A stretch of DNA of 41,541 nt from contig NZ_CALCZQ010000054.1 of the NCBI RefSeq assembly GCF_937903345.1, positions 1 through 41,541 of the forward strand, in the 5' to 3' direction. Source of the stretch: an uncultured Emticicia sp. GTDB taxonomy: Bacteria > Bacteroidota > Bacteroidia > Cytophagales > Spirosomataceae. Positions within the stretch are counted from its first letter, which is position 1. Every line of letters starts with the position of its first letter. Made by a program: the position numbers and the translations under genes. The notes beneath the pieces were generated by a model. That model ran no database searches. It saw nothing but the letters and a program-made list of their open reading frames with translations, and was not told where the DNA came from. Below are positions 25,678-34,035 of the stretch, piece by piece.

Positions 25678-25695
25678 TTATGACCATTGTCATAA
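25678..25695. promoter_or_regulatory. CRP/FNR-like palindrome in the usp/kinase divergent region
   Basis: TTATGAC-CATT-GTCATAA is a perfect 7-bp inverted repeat with a 4-base spacer. It shares the core ATGAY-N4-RTCAT with the site upstream of ccoNO. It could bind the CRP-type regulator encoded at 27051-28109 or another FNR-like protein. Confidence 0.55.
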
Positions 25696-25763
25696 GCCAA
25701 TATGATATTGATAAATCGCTATACTTACAATGAGAAATTTTTATCTTTGAATCAAGGTATTTA

Positions 25764-25793
25764 TTTGAAATACTGACAGAAATCATATTTTCG
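25764..25793 (+). promoter_or_regulatory. Candidate promoter for the kinase-regulator operon
   Basis: TTTG at 25764-25767 and TATTTTCG at 25786-25793 (one mismatch to TAnnTTTG) are separated by 18 bases. Transcription would start about 20 bases before the ATG at 25821. Confidence 0.3.
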
Positions 25794-25820
25794 CACTCAA
25801 CTAAAACCATAACTTGCACC

Positions 25821-27044
25821 ATGAATTCAACCAATATTACAATTGCTGAAAACGACATGCTAAATCAGGTAGAAGCTATTTTTCAATTTGCTACTGAAGC
25901 CATACTTATTACAGATAATCAAGGCAAAATTATTCGCGTGAACCCAAGTACCGAAATGATGTTTGGCTACGCCGCAAATGAATTCATTGGTCAACCAATT
26001 GAAATATTGATACCCAGCCGCCTCACAGAAAGGCATATAAAGCATCGCAAAAATTTTTCGGAGTGCCCTCATGCACGTTCGATGGGTGCAAATTTTGATC
26101 TGTTTGCGAAAAGAAAAGATAATTCAGAATTTCCGGTTGAAGTAAGCCTAAGTCCTTACAGTAATAGTCACGGAAGTTTTGTAATTGCCTTTATCATTGA
26201 TATTACGATCAGGAAAAAGGCTGAAAATCAGCTAATTGCTTACAAAGCTGAGCTTGAGAATGAGGTTGAAGAACGCACAATGATTTTGAAAGAAGCGATT
26301 CAGAAACTTGAGCAAACCAAAGACGAACTCGATAACTCGCTCAAACGCGAACGTGAAGTAAACTCAATGAAGTCAAGGTTTATTTCGATTGCTTCGCATG
26401 AGTTTCGCACACCACTTGCAACAGTTTTATCATCACTTTCATTGGTCGACAAATATTCTGCATTACAAGATGAAGAGAAACGATTAAAACATATTGGCCG
26501 AATTAAATCCTCGGTAAGAAATCTTACCGAAATCTTGAATGATTTCTTGTCGTTAAACAAACTCGAAGAAGGCAAAGTAATGCTAAATATTGAATCTTTT
26601 AATTTAAAAGATTTGATTGAAAATCTGATACAAGAATTGCAAGGAATTACGAAGACCGGACAAAAACTTATTTTATCTATTGAGAAAGACAGCAGCTGCA
26701 TTGTAAATCACGACAAAAAACTTATACGAAATATTATTATTAATTTAGTCTCAAACGCCATAAAGTTTTCTCCCGAAGGCTCAAAAATTACAATTAGTGC
26801 AAAATTATTCAAAAGTGAAATAAAATTAAACGTTTCCGACCATGGAATCGGAATTCCCGAATCAGACCAAAAGCATTTATTCGAGCGTTTCTTTCGGTCG
26901 AGTAATGCAGGTGAAATTCAAGGTACTGGACTTGGATTAAGTATTGTTGCCCATTATGTAAATTTGCTTAAAGGCACAATCACATTTAAAAGCAAAGAAA
27001 ACAAAGGCACTACATTTTTTATTAACCTCCCTCGAAATTTTTAG
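25821..27044 (+). CDS. PAS-domain sensor histidine kinase
   Basis: 407 residues and no transmembrane helix, so a cytoplasmic sensor. A PAS domain (about 12-125, AILITDNQGKIIRVNPSTEM with GQPIEILIP) is followed by a coiled coil (about 130-175). The HisKA helix has SHEFRTPLATVLSSLSLVD with phosphoacceptor His193. The HATPase domain has N box NLVSNAIKFSPEG, G1 DHGIGIPE, the F box LFERFF and G2 GTGLGLSIV. The PAS domain carries no heme-ligating histidine that I can assign with confidence, so the signal is unknown. It is close to FixL/NtrY-type soluble sensors. The response regulator gene begins six bases after its stop, so the two form an operon. Confidence 0.94.
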   Translation: MNSTNITIAENDMLNQVEAIFQFATEAILITDNQGKIIRVNPSTEMMFGYAANEFIGQPIEILIPSRLTERHIKHRKNFSECPHARSMGANFDLFAKRKDNSEFPVEVSLSPYSNSHGSFVIAFIIDITIRKKAENQLIAYKAELENEVEERTMILKEAIQKLEQTKDELDNSLKREREVNSMKSRFISIASHEFRTPLATVLSSLSLVDKYSALQDEEKRLKHIGRIKSSVRNLTEILNDFLSLNKLEEGKVMLNIESFNLKDLIENLIQELQGITKTGQKLILSIEKDSSCIVNHDKKLIRNIIINLVSNAIKFSPEGSKITISAKLFKSEIKLNVSDHGIGIPESDQKHLFERFFRSSNAGEIQGTGLGLSIVAHYVNLLKGTITFKSKENKGTTFFINLPRNF

Positions 27045-27050
27045 AATCGC

Positions 27051-28109
27051 ATGAAAAAGATATTGCTAATAGAAGATAATATTGAAATCCGAGAAAATAC
27101 AGCAGAGATTCTCGAACTGGCTGATTATCAGGTAATAACCGCTGAAAATGGCCGTATAGGAGTTGAAAAAGCTCATAGCGAAAAACCAGATTTAATTATA
27201 TGCGATATCATGATGCCAATCATGGACGGGTACAGTGTGCTACATTTACTCTCTAAAACGCCAGATACAGCCAATGTTCCGTTTATATTCCTGACTGCCA
27301 AAGCCGACCGTTCGGATTTCAGGAAAGGCATGGAAATGGGTGCTGACGATTATATTACCAAACCTTTTGATGATGTAGAATTATTAAACGCAATCGAAAG
27401 TAGATTGAAGAAAGTAGCACTTTTGCAGAAAACTTATAGCCAAGATTTAATCGGACTTGATGAATTCATCAATGATGCCGGTGGCGACCAAGAACTTAAA
27501 CATCTGCTCGAAAGTCGAGAAGTAAGAAATTATAAAAAGAAAAACGAGATTTACAGAGAAGGCGATTATCCACTTTATTTGTTCTGCGTTATTAAAGGAA
27601 AAATCAAAACTTTCAAGACCAACGATGATGGTAAAGAGTTGATTATCAATATTTACGACAAAAATGATTATTTGGGCTTCGTAGATTTACTACAAGAGAG
27701 CAACTACACTGAATCGGCAGCGGCAATGGAAGATTGTGAAATTTGTTTGATCCCAAAAAATGATTTTTACAATCTTGTTTATAGAAACCGCCATGTGGCT
27801 CAGAAATTTATTCAGCTACTTTCAAATAACGTCAATGACAACGAGGAACAACTACTCAAATTGGCCTATAACTCAGTGAGAAAACGTATTTCGGAGGCTT
27901 TGTTAAAATTTCATAGCCATTTCATAAAAGAAATTTCAGCCAACAATAATATGAAAATCAGCCGTGAAGACCTCTCAAATGTAGCAGGAACTTCGCTTGA
28001 AACTGCTATCAGAACCCTTTCAGATTTCAAAGATGAAAAACTCATTGAAATCGAATCTGGAAAAATTACGATTTTGAATTTGGAGAAATTAAAACGGATG
28101 AAGAATTAA
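27051..28109 (+). CDS. Response regulator with CRP/FNR-type output (REC-cNMP-HTH)
   Basis: 352 residues. The receiver domain (about 1-120) has the acidic pair EDN, phospho-acceptor Asp52 in CDIMMPIMDG and Lys in DDYITKPF. A cyclic-nucleotide-binding-like beta barrel follows (about 140-255, KNEIYREGDYPLYLFCVIKG, LGFVDLL). A CRP-family winged helix lies at about 265-345 (MKISREDLSNVAGTSLETAI). A receiver in front of a CRP/FNR effector is an uncommon architecture, seen in Bacteroidetes. No N-terminal Cys cluster for an FNR-type iron-sulfur centre is present, so oxygen sensing, if any, would come through the upstream kinase. It is probably the regulator of nearby redox genes. A hairpin follows at 28128-28162. 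Confidence 0.92.
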   Translation: MKKILLIEDNIEIRENTAEILELADYQVITAENGRIGVEKAHSEKPDLIICDIMMPIMDGYSVLHLLSKTPDTANVPFIFLTAKADRSDFRKGMEMGADDYITKPFDDVELLNAIESRLKKVALLQKTYSQDLIGLDEFINDAGGDQELKHLLESREVRNYKKKNEIYREGDYPLYLFCVIKGKIKTFKTNDDGKELIINIYDKNDYLGFVDLLQESNYTESAAAMEDCEICLIPKNDFYNLVYRNRHVAQKFIQLLSNNVNDNEEQLLKLAYNSVRKRISEALLKFHSHFIKEISANNNMKISREDLSNVAGTSLETAIRTLSDFKDEKLIEIESGKITILNLEKLKRMKN

Positions 28110-28127
28110 GTTTAAAGATATGAAAAC

Positions 28128-28162
28128 TATAGAAGCCTTTGCTTCAAGCGAAAGCTTCTATA
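28128..28162 (+). terminator. Hairpin after the response-regulator gene
   Basis: A 9-bp outer stem (TATAGAAGC 28128-28136 with GCTTCTATA 28154-28162) continues as an imperfect inner stem. It lies 19 bases past the stop. The following T-run is poor (ATTTAGG), so this is a weak terminator candidate. Confidence 0.5.
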
Positions 28163-28262
28163 ATTTAGGTGAAATTAAAATCCGGGAATACCGCAATAAT
28201 TTGTTAAAAATCTTCCTTTTTGAATAAAATATCGGCCATATCTTTAAAATAAACCTTTTGCA

Positions 28263-28634
28263 TCAGTCATTTTGAGGATTCAATCTATGATAATAGATGT
28301 ATGAAACTCCTAAAATTGCCAAAACTACCAAAGGAAATAATGTTTGCCCATTAACTCCATCAACGGCACCGTGACTGATTGTTGCAAAAATAAAATCAAA
28401 AACAAAACCTGCATAAGCCCATTCTTTTACTCGTTTAGGAACTTGAGGAATAATCAATGCCAAAACTCCTAATACCTTAAAAACAATCAAGGCGTTTCCA
28501 AAATATTCTGGGTAACCCAAATGTCTAATTCCTTCTTTTGCTAGTTCGGTTTGTGAAGTCAAAGCAGGCATTACTCCCTCAAATAAAGCGATGATTATTG
28601 TCGCTGTCCAATAAATAATTTTGTCTTTTTTCAT
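28263..28634 (-). CDS. DoxX-like family membrane protein
   Basis: 123 residues with four predicted helices (about 8-26, 46-64, 72-92, 98-115). The HLGYPEYFGNALIVFKVLGVLALI stretch is typical of DoxX-like proteins. The function is poorly defined: members are associated with thiosulfate:quinone reductase or detoxification. It follows the VOC/PhnB gene by four bases, a pairing common in Bacteroidetes. Confidence 0.88.
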   Translation of the reverse strand: MKKDKIIYWTATIIIALFEGVMPALTSQTELAKEGIRHLGYPEYFGNALIVFKVLGVLALIIPQVPKRVKEWAYAGFVFDFIFATISHGAVDGVNGQTLFPLVVLAILGVSYIYYHRLNPQND

Positions 28635-28638
28635 GATG

Positions 28639-29061
28639 TTAAGCGTTTATAAGTGTTTGAATATTAAATTTTTTCATTTGTGAAAATACTTGTATTACTC
28701 GCTGACCTTTTTCTGGGTCTGACACAAGTTTTCCCAAAATTGAAGGCACAATTTGCCATGACAGCCCGAATTTATCTTTCAGCCAACCGCACATACTTTC
28801 CTGGCCACCCTCGGTAAGTTTTGCCCAATAAAAGTCAATTTCTTCTTGAGTTTCACAACTAACAAAGAGCGAAACAGCTTCGTTAAATTTGAATTGAGGG
28901 CCACCATTTAGCCCCATTATTTTTCGGCCATTCAATTCAAATGTGACCGAAATGGGGTTTTCGGAAGTAATTTTTGAATTTTCAAAAACAGAGCAATAAA
29001 ACTCTGCCGCTTCTTTTGCCTGACCATCAAACCATAGGCAAAGTGAAATTTCATTCTTCAT
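28639..29061 (-). CDS. VOC/PhnB-like family protein
   Basis: 140 residues in the vicinal-oxygen-chelate fold, 3-demethylubiquinone-9 methyltransferase-like/PhnB branch. Visible are SLCLWFDGQAKEAAEFYCSV, the IMGLNGGPQFKFNEAVSLFV core and CGWLKDKFGLSWQIVP near the end. The real substrate is unknown, since these proteins lack a methyltransferase fold. It is first of a two-gene unit with the DoxX-like gene. Confidence 0.9.
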   Translation of the reverse strand: MKNEISLCLWFDGQAKEAAEFYCSVFENSKITSENPISVTFELNGRKIMGLNGGPQFKFNEAVSLFVSCETQEEIDFYWAKLTEGGQESMCGWLKDKFGLSWQIVPSILGKLVSDPEKGQRVIQVFSQMKKFNIQTLINA

Positions 29062-29187
29062 GGTTATTCATAATTAAAAGTTTAGAAATTGGCTTTTTTG
29101 TATCGGACTATTTTCCCAAAATAAATACTATACTTTTGACTAAAAAAATTATTTAAAGCATTTTTTGAATAGAAGCATAATCATCAA

Positions 29188-30591
29188 CTACCTCACAATC
29201 AACAAACTTTTAAGTTTGGCAGCGTCCAAATATTCTCCGTGGGCTACTAATCCATAAATATTTTGTGTTGCTGAGATATTGAGTAAAGGATTTTCGTTAA
29301 GCAATAAAATATCGGCCTTTTTGCCTTTACTCACACTTCCGTATTTTTTTGATTTATTCAAAAACTCAGGTCCATTGATGATTGATGCCTGTAAAGCCTG
29401 CAATGGTGTCAGTCCATTTTTGACCATCAGTTCCAATTCCTGGTGAAGACCCAAGCCTGGATAATCAAAACTATTCAAATATCCAGCATCAGTACCCGCC
29501 AAAATTTTCACACCCGAACGCTCCAATAATGGCAATAAAGACGCTGCTTTTTCGATGGTTCGGTGACGAATTTCGATGGCTTCTTTGGTATCTTTAGCCG
29601 CACGTTGCACTCGCCAATCATAAGTTTTGCGTAAACCAGGCCCAATATATTTCAAGAATGCATCATTTTGGTGGTCGTTTACATCTAAAAATGCCGTTGC
29701 ATAACTAATTGATAATGTGGGAGTTACGGCAGTTTTGTATTTGGCCAATACCTTAAATGCCTCTTTGGCAGTTGCCTCATCAAATTCATTAATGGCTTTT
29801 AATGACAAATCTCTGGCAGTCAATGTGCCATTGGCGACTTGGTCGCTGAGTTCTTTTTGGTTTTTGAGTCCTGCACGCAACAAATAAGTAATATGCTCAA
29901 CGCTACTCAAACCCGCTTCACTCACTTGCTCAATCGTGAACACAGGCGGAATGTGTGCCGACGTTTTATAACCTCTTTTTCTTGCTTCTTTGATGCTCCC
30001 CAAATATATTTCGGGTTTGATTGTATTGTCGGTAATCTTCACAAAATCGACTTTTAGTTTATCCAGTGAATCAAGGGCTTTGTTTACTTCGTCCATTGTA
30101 CCAACTTCAATATCACCGAGCCAAATCGACTTATAACCTTCGAGTTTTGGTCCTGAAGTAAAAATTGTTGGTCCCAAAAGTTTTCCGTCATTCACCGCCT
30201 TACGCCATTCCAATACGCTCGGTGATATATCAGCCGCTGCATCTCTCACAGCTGTGATTCCCATCGCAATATACAGATTCATTAAATCTTTGTTTTCTTG
30301 AATCAAACTATCGCCACCGCCAAAATGCACGTGCATATCCCAAAGTGCTGGCATTACAAATTTACCTTTGGCCGAAATCGTCTGATTGGCATTATACTTA
30401 CTCAGTTCGGTAGATGAGCTAACATTAATAATCTCGCCTTTATCGACTATAATTACCATATTATTAGTCAGTTTTCCAGTACGAATATCAATAATATTTG
30501 CATTAGTTATTAATAAATCGACTTTACTTTGAGCGATGCAAAGGGAGGTAATGAATAATAAGAGGATACTTGTCAGGGTAGTTTTTTTCAT
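29188..30591 (-). CDS. Exported amidohydrolase-family protein
   Basis: 467 residues from the ATG at 30589-30591, giving signal peptide MKKTTLTSILLLFITSLCIAQ. An in-frame ATG at 30642 would put 17 extra residues before it and is unlikely. It belongs to the metal-dependent hydrolase superfamily of the imidazolonepropionase/prolidase-like type. DMHVHFGGGDSL holds the first metal His pair, and SAHIPP and SSVEHITYL supply further ligands. LAGTDAGY has the catalytic Asp. GPxFLNKSKKYGSVSKGKKADILLL-type closing sequence (GSVSKGKKADILLL) marks the small beta domain. The substrate is unknown; a dipeptide or lactam is typical for exported members. It is downstream of galM (77-base gap) on the same strand. 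Confidence 0.88.
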   Translation of the reverse strand: MKKTTLTSILLLFITSLCIAQSKVDLLITNANIIDIRTGKLTNNMVIIVDKGEIINVSSSTELSKYNANQTISAKGKFVMPALWDMHVHFGGGDSLIQENKDLMNLYIAMGITAVRDAAADISPSVLEWRKAVNDGKLLGPTIFTSGPKLEGYKSIWLGDIEVGTMDEVNKALDSLDKLKVDFVKITDNTIKPEIYLGSIKEARKRGYKTSAHIPPVFTIEQVSEAGLSSVEHITYLLRAGLKNQKELSDQVANGTLTARDLSLKAINEFDEATAKEAFKVLAKYKTAVTPTLSISYATAFLDVNDHQNDAFLKYIGPGLRKTYDWRVQRAAKDTKEAIEIRHRTIEKAASLLPLLERSGVKILAGTDAGYLNSFDYPGLGLHQELELMVKNGLTPLQALQASIINGPEFLNKSKKYGSVSKGKKADILLLNENPLLNISATQNIYGLVAHGEYLDAAKLKSLLIVR

Positions 30592-30668
30592 GTTTTCGAT
30601 TGACGCAATTTCTACAAAAAGAGTATGTAAATAATACAACACGTTCAGTACGATGTTTTAAAAAAAAA

Positions 30669-31721
30669 TTATTTCGCAGAAAATTTATACGAAGTAGTTG
30701 ATTGATAAACTTCATCTGGTCTTAAAACCGTAGTCGGGAAATGTGGCTGATTTGGTGAATCTGGGAAATGTTGAGTTTCAACACAAAATGCCGAACGACG
30801 GCCATAAGTAATTCCACCTTTGCCAATTATATCACCTTTTAAATGATTGGCCGAATAAAACTGCATTCCAGGCTCAGTCGTGAAAACTTCCATTACTCTA
30901 CCCGTTTGTGGCTCGAAAACCTCGGCAGCCAATCTTAAATCTGAGCTTGTATCAGTCAAAACATAACAATGGTCATAGCCGCTTCCTAATACAATTTGTT
31001 CATAAGAAATATCGTTGATTCTCTCACCTATTGTATGTTTCTCAGTAAAATCAAATGGTGTTCCTGCAACTGGTCGCAACTCACCCGTTGGAATTACAGT
31101 CGCATCAACTGGCAAGAATTTATCAGCGTGCAAAATTACTTCGTAGTCAAGTACATCGACCGCTCCATTCAAATTAAAATACGAATGATTCGTTATGTTC
31201 AAAACAGTTGCCTTATCGGTTGTCGCTTTATAATCAATTCTCAATGTATTCTCTGACTGTAAAGTATAAATCACTTCAATGCTCAAGTTTCCAGGGTAGC
31301 CTTCTTCCATATCAGCTGATAAATAGCTTAATTTCAAAACTGGTTCTTCGCTATCAATTGCAGTTGCATGCCAAATTTTTTTATCGAAACCCTTCAAGCC
31401 ACCATGCAAGGCATTTACACCGTTATTTATTGGTAATGAATAAGTTACACCGTCGAGTTCGAAGCTACCTTTGGCAATTCTGTTTCCAAATCGTCCAATA
31501 ATTGCCCCAAAATATGGCACTCCTTTTAAATAAATATCCAATGAATCACAACCATGAACTACATCAGCAAAATTTCCGTTTCGGTCTGGGGCTGTCAATG
31601 AAACAAGAATTCCACCATAATCAGAGATTTTTGCTTCCATTCCTGCGGTATTTTTTAAAGTATAAAGGCTTGTTTCTTGGCCATCGGGAAGTTTCCCAAA
31701 AGATTGTTTTTTTATGCTCAT
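30669..31721 (-). CDS. galM: Galactose mutarotase (aldose 1-epimerase)
   Basis: 350 residues without a signal peptide, so cytoplasmic. It interconverts alpha and beta anomers of galactose or glucose. GRFGNRIAKGSFELDG, NNGVNALHGG, NHSYFNLNG (catalytic His) and CVETQHFPDSPNQ (catalytic Glu) are all diagnostic, and TTSYKFSA closes the protein. The upstream region contains a TAnnTTTG match at 31762-31769. It is followed by an exported amidohydrolase gene but no other galactose genes, so its sugar pathway is not visible here. Confidence 0.96.
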   Translation of the reverse strand: MSIKKQSFGKLPDGQETSLYTLKNTAGMEAKISDYGGILVSLTAPDRNGNFADVVHGCDSLDIYLKGVPYFGAIIGRFGNRIAKGSFELDGVTYSLPINNGVNALHGGLKGFDKKIWHATAIDSEEPVLKLSYLSADMEEGYPGNLSIEVIYTLQSENTLRIDYKATTDKATVLNITNHSYFNLNGAVDVLDYEVILHADKFLPVDATVIPTGELRPVAGTPFDFTEKHTIGERINDISYEQIVLGSGYDHCYVLTDTSSDLRLAAEVFEPQTGRVMEVFTTEPGMQFYSANHLKGDIIGKGGITYGRRSAFCVETQHFPDSPNQPHFPTTVLRPDEVYQSTTSYKFSAK

Positions 31722-32210
31722 TATATTTGATTTTTTGTAGAATTTTGAAGATTTTATTCGGCAAAACTACATAAATTTTTTTAATGTAATATTGGAATGG
31801 GTAAGTAACATGTAATTTTTACCAAGGAGAATCACTAAGTTTAACAGAGGAACAAATGCAGCATAAAACTCTGAGTAACTGAGTTAAATACTCATTTTTA
31901 ACATCGTGGAAAAAAAGCTTTACAGGAAAATCAGCTTTTTGATATAAGTTGAGAAACATTTCTATAAAAAGTCGCTAAAAAAGTACGATTTGTCTATCTA
32001 TTCATTCAAACATCTACTCAATTCATTAGTTTTATTCTCATCAATCATTTTATATAGAATTTTACTAATTCACAATTTACCTTGCTGTGGGCTTAAGATT
32101 GTTGATCATAAACTATTTTTATCTCGTTTTTCATTTAAAAAATTTCTTATCACCGAATATTTGTTCATTTTTACAATAAATTTCATTTTTAATTCAATCA
32201 ACAACCTAAC
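31722..32210. other. Divergent intergenic region, galM to TldD-like gene
   Basis: 489 bases with no convincing gene. It holds the galM promoter candidate, a degenerate repeat (31818-31890, CACTAAG and CTCTGAG-type units) and an AAAAAGCT/AGCTTTTT inverted repeat (31912-31919 with 31933-31940). The rest is AT-rich sequence upstream of the first TldD-like gene. Confidence 0.55.
31762..31769 (-). promoter_or_regulatory. Candidate galM promoter -7 element
   Basis: On the minus strand TAGTTTTG matches TAnnTTTG exactly and is followed by C, as in the extended consensus. It lies 41 bases before the galM ATG. No clean TTG at -33. Confidence 0.4.
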
Positions 32211-33854
32211 ATGAAAAGAAGGGATTTTATCCAATTATCTGGTATGGGATTGGGAGCTGTGATGGGTTCTACTATTCCCGTATTGGGAAATATGGTACCT
32301 GTCGAACATCTTCTTGAGCCTGGAGCCGATATTGTGACCAAAAAGCGATTTGCCGATATTGCTCTCAACGCTACCAAATCACGTGGTGCAACTTACACCG
32401 ATGTTCGTATTGGTCGATATTTACAACAATTTATCTTCACCCGTGAAACCAAAGTACAAAATATTGCCAATGCCGAATCTTATGGAGTAGGCATTAGAGT
32501 AATTGCCAATGGAACTTGGGGATTTGCCGCAACAAGCGATGTTACGCCTGAAGGTATCGCCAAATGTGCCGAAACTGCAGTAGCAATTGCCAAAGCAAAC
32601 GCCAAAATTCAGAAAGAGCCAGTTATTTTAGCACCACAAAAAGGCGTTGGTGAAGTAGTTTGGAAAACTCCAATTGTAAAAAATGCGTTTGAGGTGCCAA
32701 TCAAAGAAAAAATAGATTTATTGATGAACGTAAACGGTGAAGCCATGAAAAATGGTGCTGGATTTGTGACATCAAACTTGTTTTTTGTAAACGAACAAAA
32801 ATACTTCGCATCATCTGATGGCTCATACATTGACCAAGATGTGCATCGTATCTGGCCAACTTTCACTGTAACAGCCGTTGATAAAGCCGCTGGAAAATTC
32901 AAAACTCGTGATGCCATCAGCTCTCCAATGGGCATGGGTTATGAATATTTGGATGGTTTGACAAGCGAAAAAATCTCTGCTCCAAATGGCTTGATTGGCT
33001 ACCGAAACTCTTATGATATGGTTGAAGATGCCATCATGGCATCAAAACAGGCTCAACAAAAACTCACTGCTAAATCTGTCCCTGCAGGAAAATATGACTT
33101 AGTACTCGACCCAAATCACTTAGGCCTTACAATCCACGAGTCAGTTGGACATCCAACAGAACTTGACCGTGTTTTGGGTTATGAAGCCAATTATGCAGGA
33201 ACAAGTTTTGCAACGCTCGATAAATGGAAAACAAAAACTTTCAACTATGGAAGCAAACAAGTAAATATTGTAGCAGATAAAACCCAACCACATACACTCG
33301 GAACGGTTGGTTACGACGACGAAGGTGTGCCTTGCAAAGAATGGGACTTGATAAAAGACGGTATTTTGGTCAACTATCAAGCCACGCGTGACCAAGTAAA
33401 TATCTTAGGAGAAAATGCTTCTCACGGCTGTTGCTATGCTGATAATTGGAATTCGGTACAATTCCAGCGTATGCCAAATGTTTCGTTAAAACCTGGAAAA
33501 GATAAATTGAGCGTTTTTGATATGATTAAAGGTGTTGAAAAAGGCATTTATATCATCGGCCGTGGCTCGTATTCAATTGACCAGCAGCGTTATAACTTCC
33601 AATTTGGTGGTCAACTTTTCTACGAAATCAAAAATGGAGAACTTGTTGGAATGCTCGATGATGTAGCGTATCAATCAAATACACAAGAATTTTGGAACTC
33701 ATGCGTGCAGATTTGTGACAAAGACGATTACCGTACATTCGGTTCGTTTTTCGATGGAAAAGGACAACCTTCGCAGGTGAGTGCCGTTTCACACGGAAGT
33801 GCTACGACTCGTTTCAATGGCGTAAACGTAATCAATACTGGAAGAAAAATTTAA
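32211..33854 (+). CDS. TldD-type metallopeptidase with twin-arginine signal (copy 1)
   Basis: 547 residues. The N-terminus MKRRDFIQLSGMGLGAVMGS has a twin-arginine signal (RRDFIQL, then a hydrophobic stretch to about residue 28), so it is predicted to be exported folded through Tat. The rest is a TldD/PmbA-family protein. The zinc motif is HESVGH (His309, Glu310, His314). ASHGCCYADNW lies in the core. The likely third metal ligand Cys502 is in QICDKDDY. Cytoplasmic TldD acts with TldE to degrade unfolded peptides and mature microcins. The downstream TldE-like gene follows after 181 bases of repeat-rich sequence. A closely related pair is duplicated at 36195-39357. Confidence 0.9.
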   Translation: MKRRDFIQLSGMGLGAVMGSTIPVLGNMVPVEHLLEPGADIVTKKRFADIALNATKSRGATYTDVRIGRYLQQFIFTRETKVQNIANAESYGVGIRVIANGTWGFAATSDVTPEGIAKCAETAVAIAKANAKIQKEPVILAPQKGVGEVVWKTPIVKNAFEVPIKEKIDLLMNVNGEAMKNGAGFVTSNLFFVNEQKYFASSDGSYIDQDVHRIWPTFTVTAVDKAAGKFKTRDAISSPMGMGYEYLDGLTSEKISAPNGLIGYRNSYDMVEDAIMASKQAQQKLTAKSVPAGKYDLVLDPNHLGLTIHESVGHPTELDRVLGYEANYAGTSFATLDKWKTKTFNYGSKQVNIVADKTQPHTLGTVGYDDEGVPCKEWDLIKDGILVNYQATRDQVNILGENASHGCCYADNWNSVQFQRMPNVSLKPGKDKLSVFDMIKGVEKGIYIIGRGSYSIDQQRYNFQFGGQLFYEIKNGELVGMLDDVAYQSNTQEFWNSCVQICDKDDYRTFGSFFDGKGQPSQVSAVSHGSATTRFNGVNVINTGRKI

Positions 33855-33859
33855 ACTTT

Positions 33860-34020
33860 GAGGCACATCGAGGCACAAAGTAGCAAAGGCACATAGGCAC
33901 AGAGTAACAAAAATGAAAGTTTATTAGAGTAAAGAATGTAGATAGTTAATTAGAAAAACTATGTTCCTTTGAACCTCTGCCCCTTTGTTCCTTTATTTAA
34001 ACCTTTGAACCTTTGCCCCC
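33860..34020. repeat. Purine-rich and pyrimidine-rich degenerate repeats between TldD and TldE copy 1
   Basis: The first part (33860-33911) is built of AGGCACA, AAGGCACA and CACAGAG units. The last part (33963-34020) has CCTTTGAACC and CCTTTGTTCC units, roughly complementary to the first. A shorter version follows copy 2 of TldD (37855-37955). Confidence 0.55.
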
Positions 34021-34035
34021 TAAATTAAAAAACAA

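Noticed and set aside
31990..32214. 74-codon plus-strand frame just upstream of the first TldD-like gene
   Set aside because: Hydrophobic low-complexity product from AT-rich intergenic DNA. It overlaps the start of the TldD-like gene and has no recognisable family pattern.
33860..34020. CRISPR-like repetition between TldD and TldE
   Set aside because: The units are short (7-10 bases), irregular and without equal spacers, and no cas gene is present. It is a degenerate repeat, not an array.
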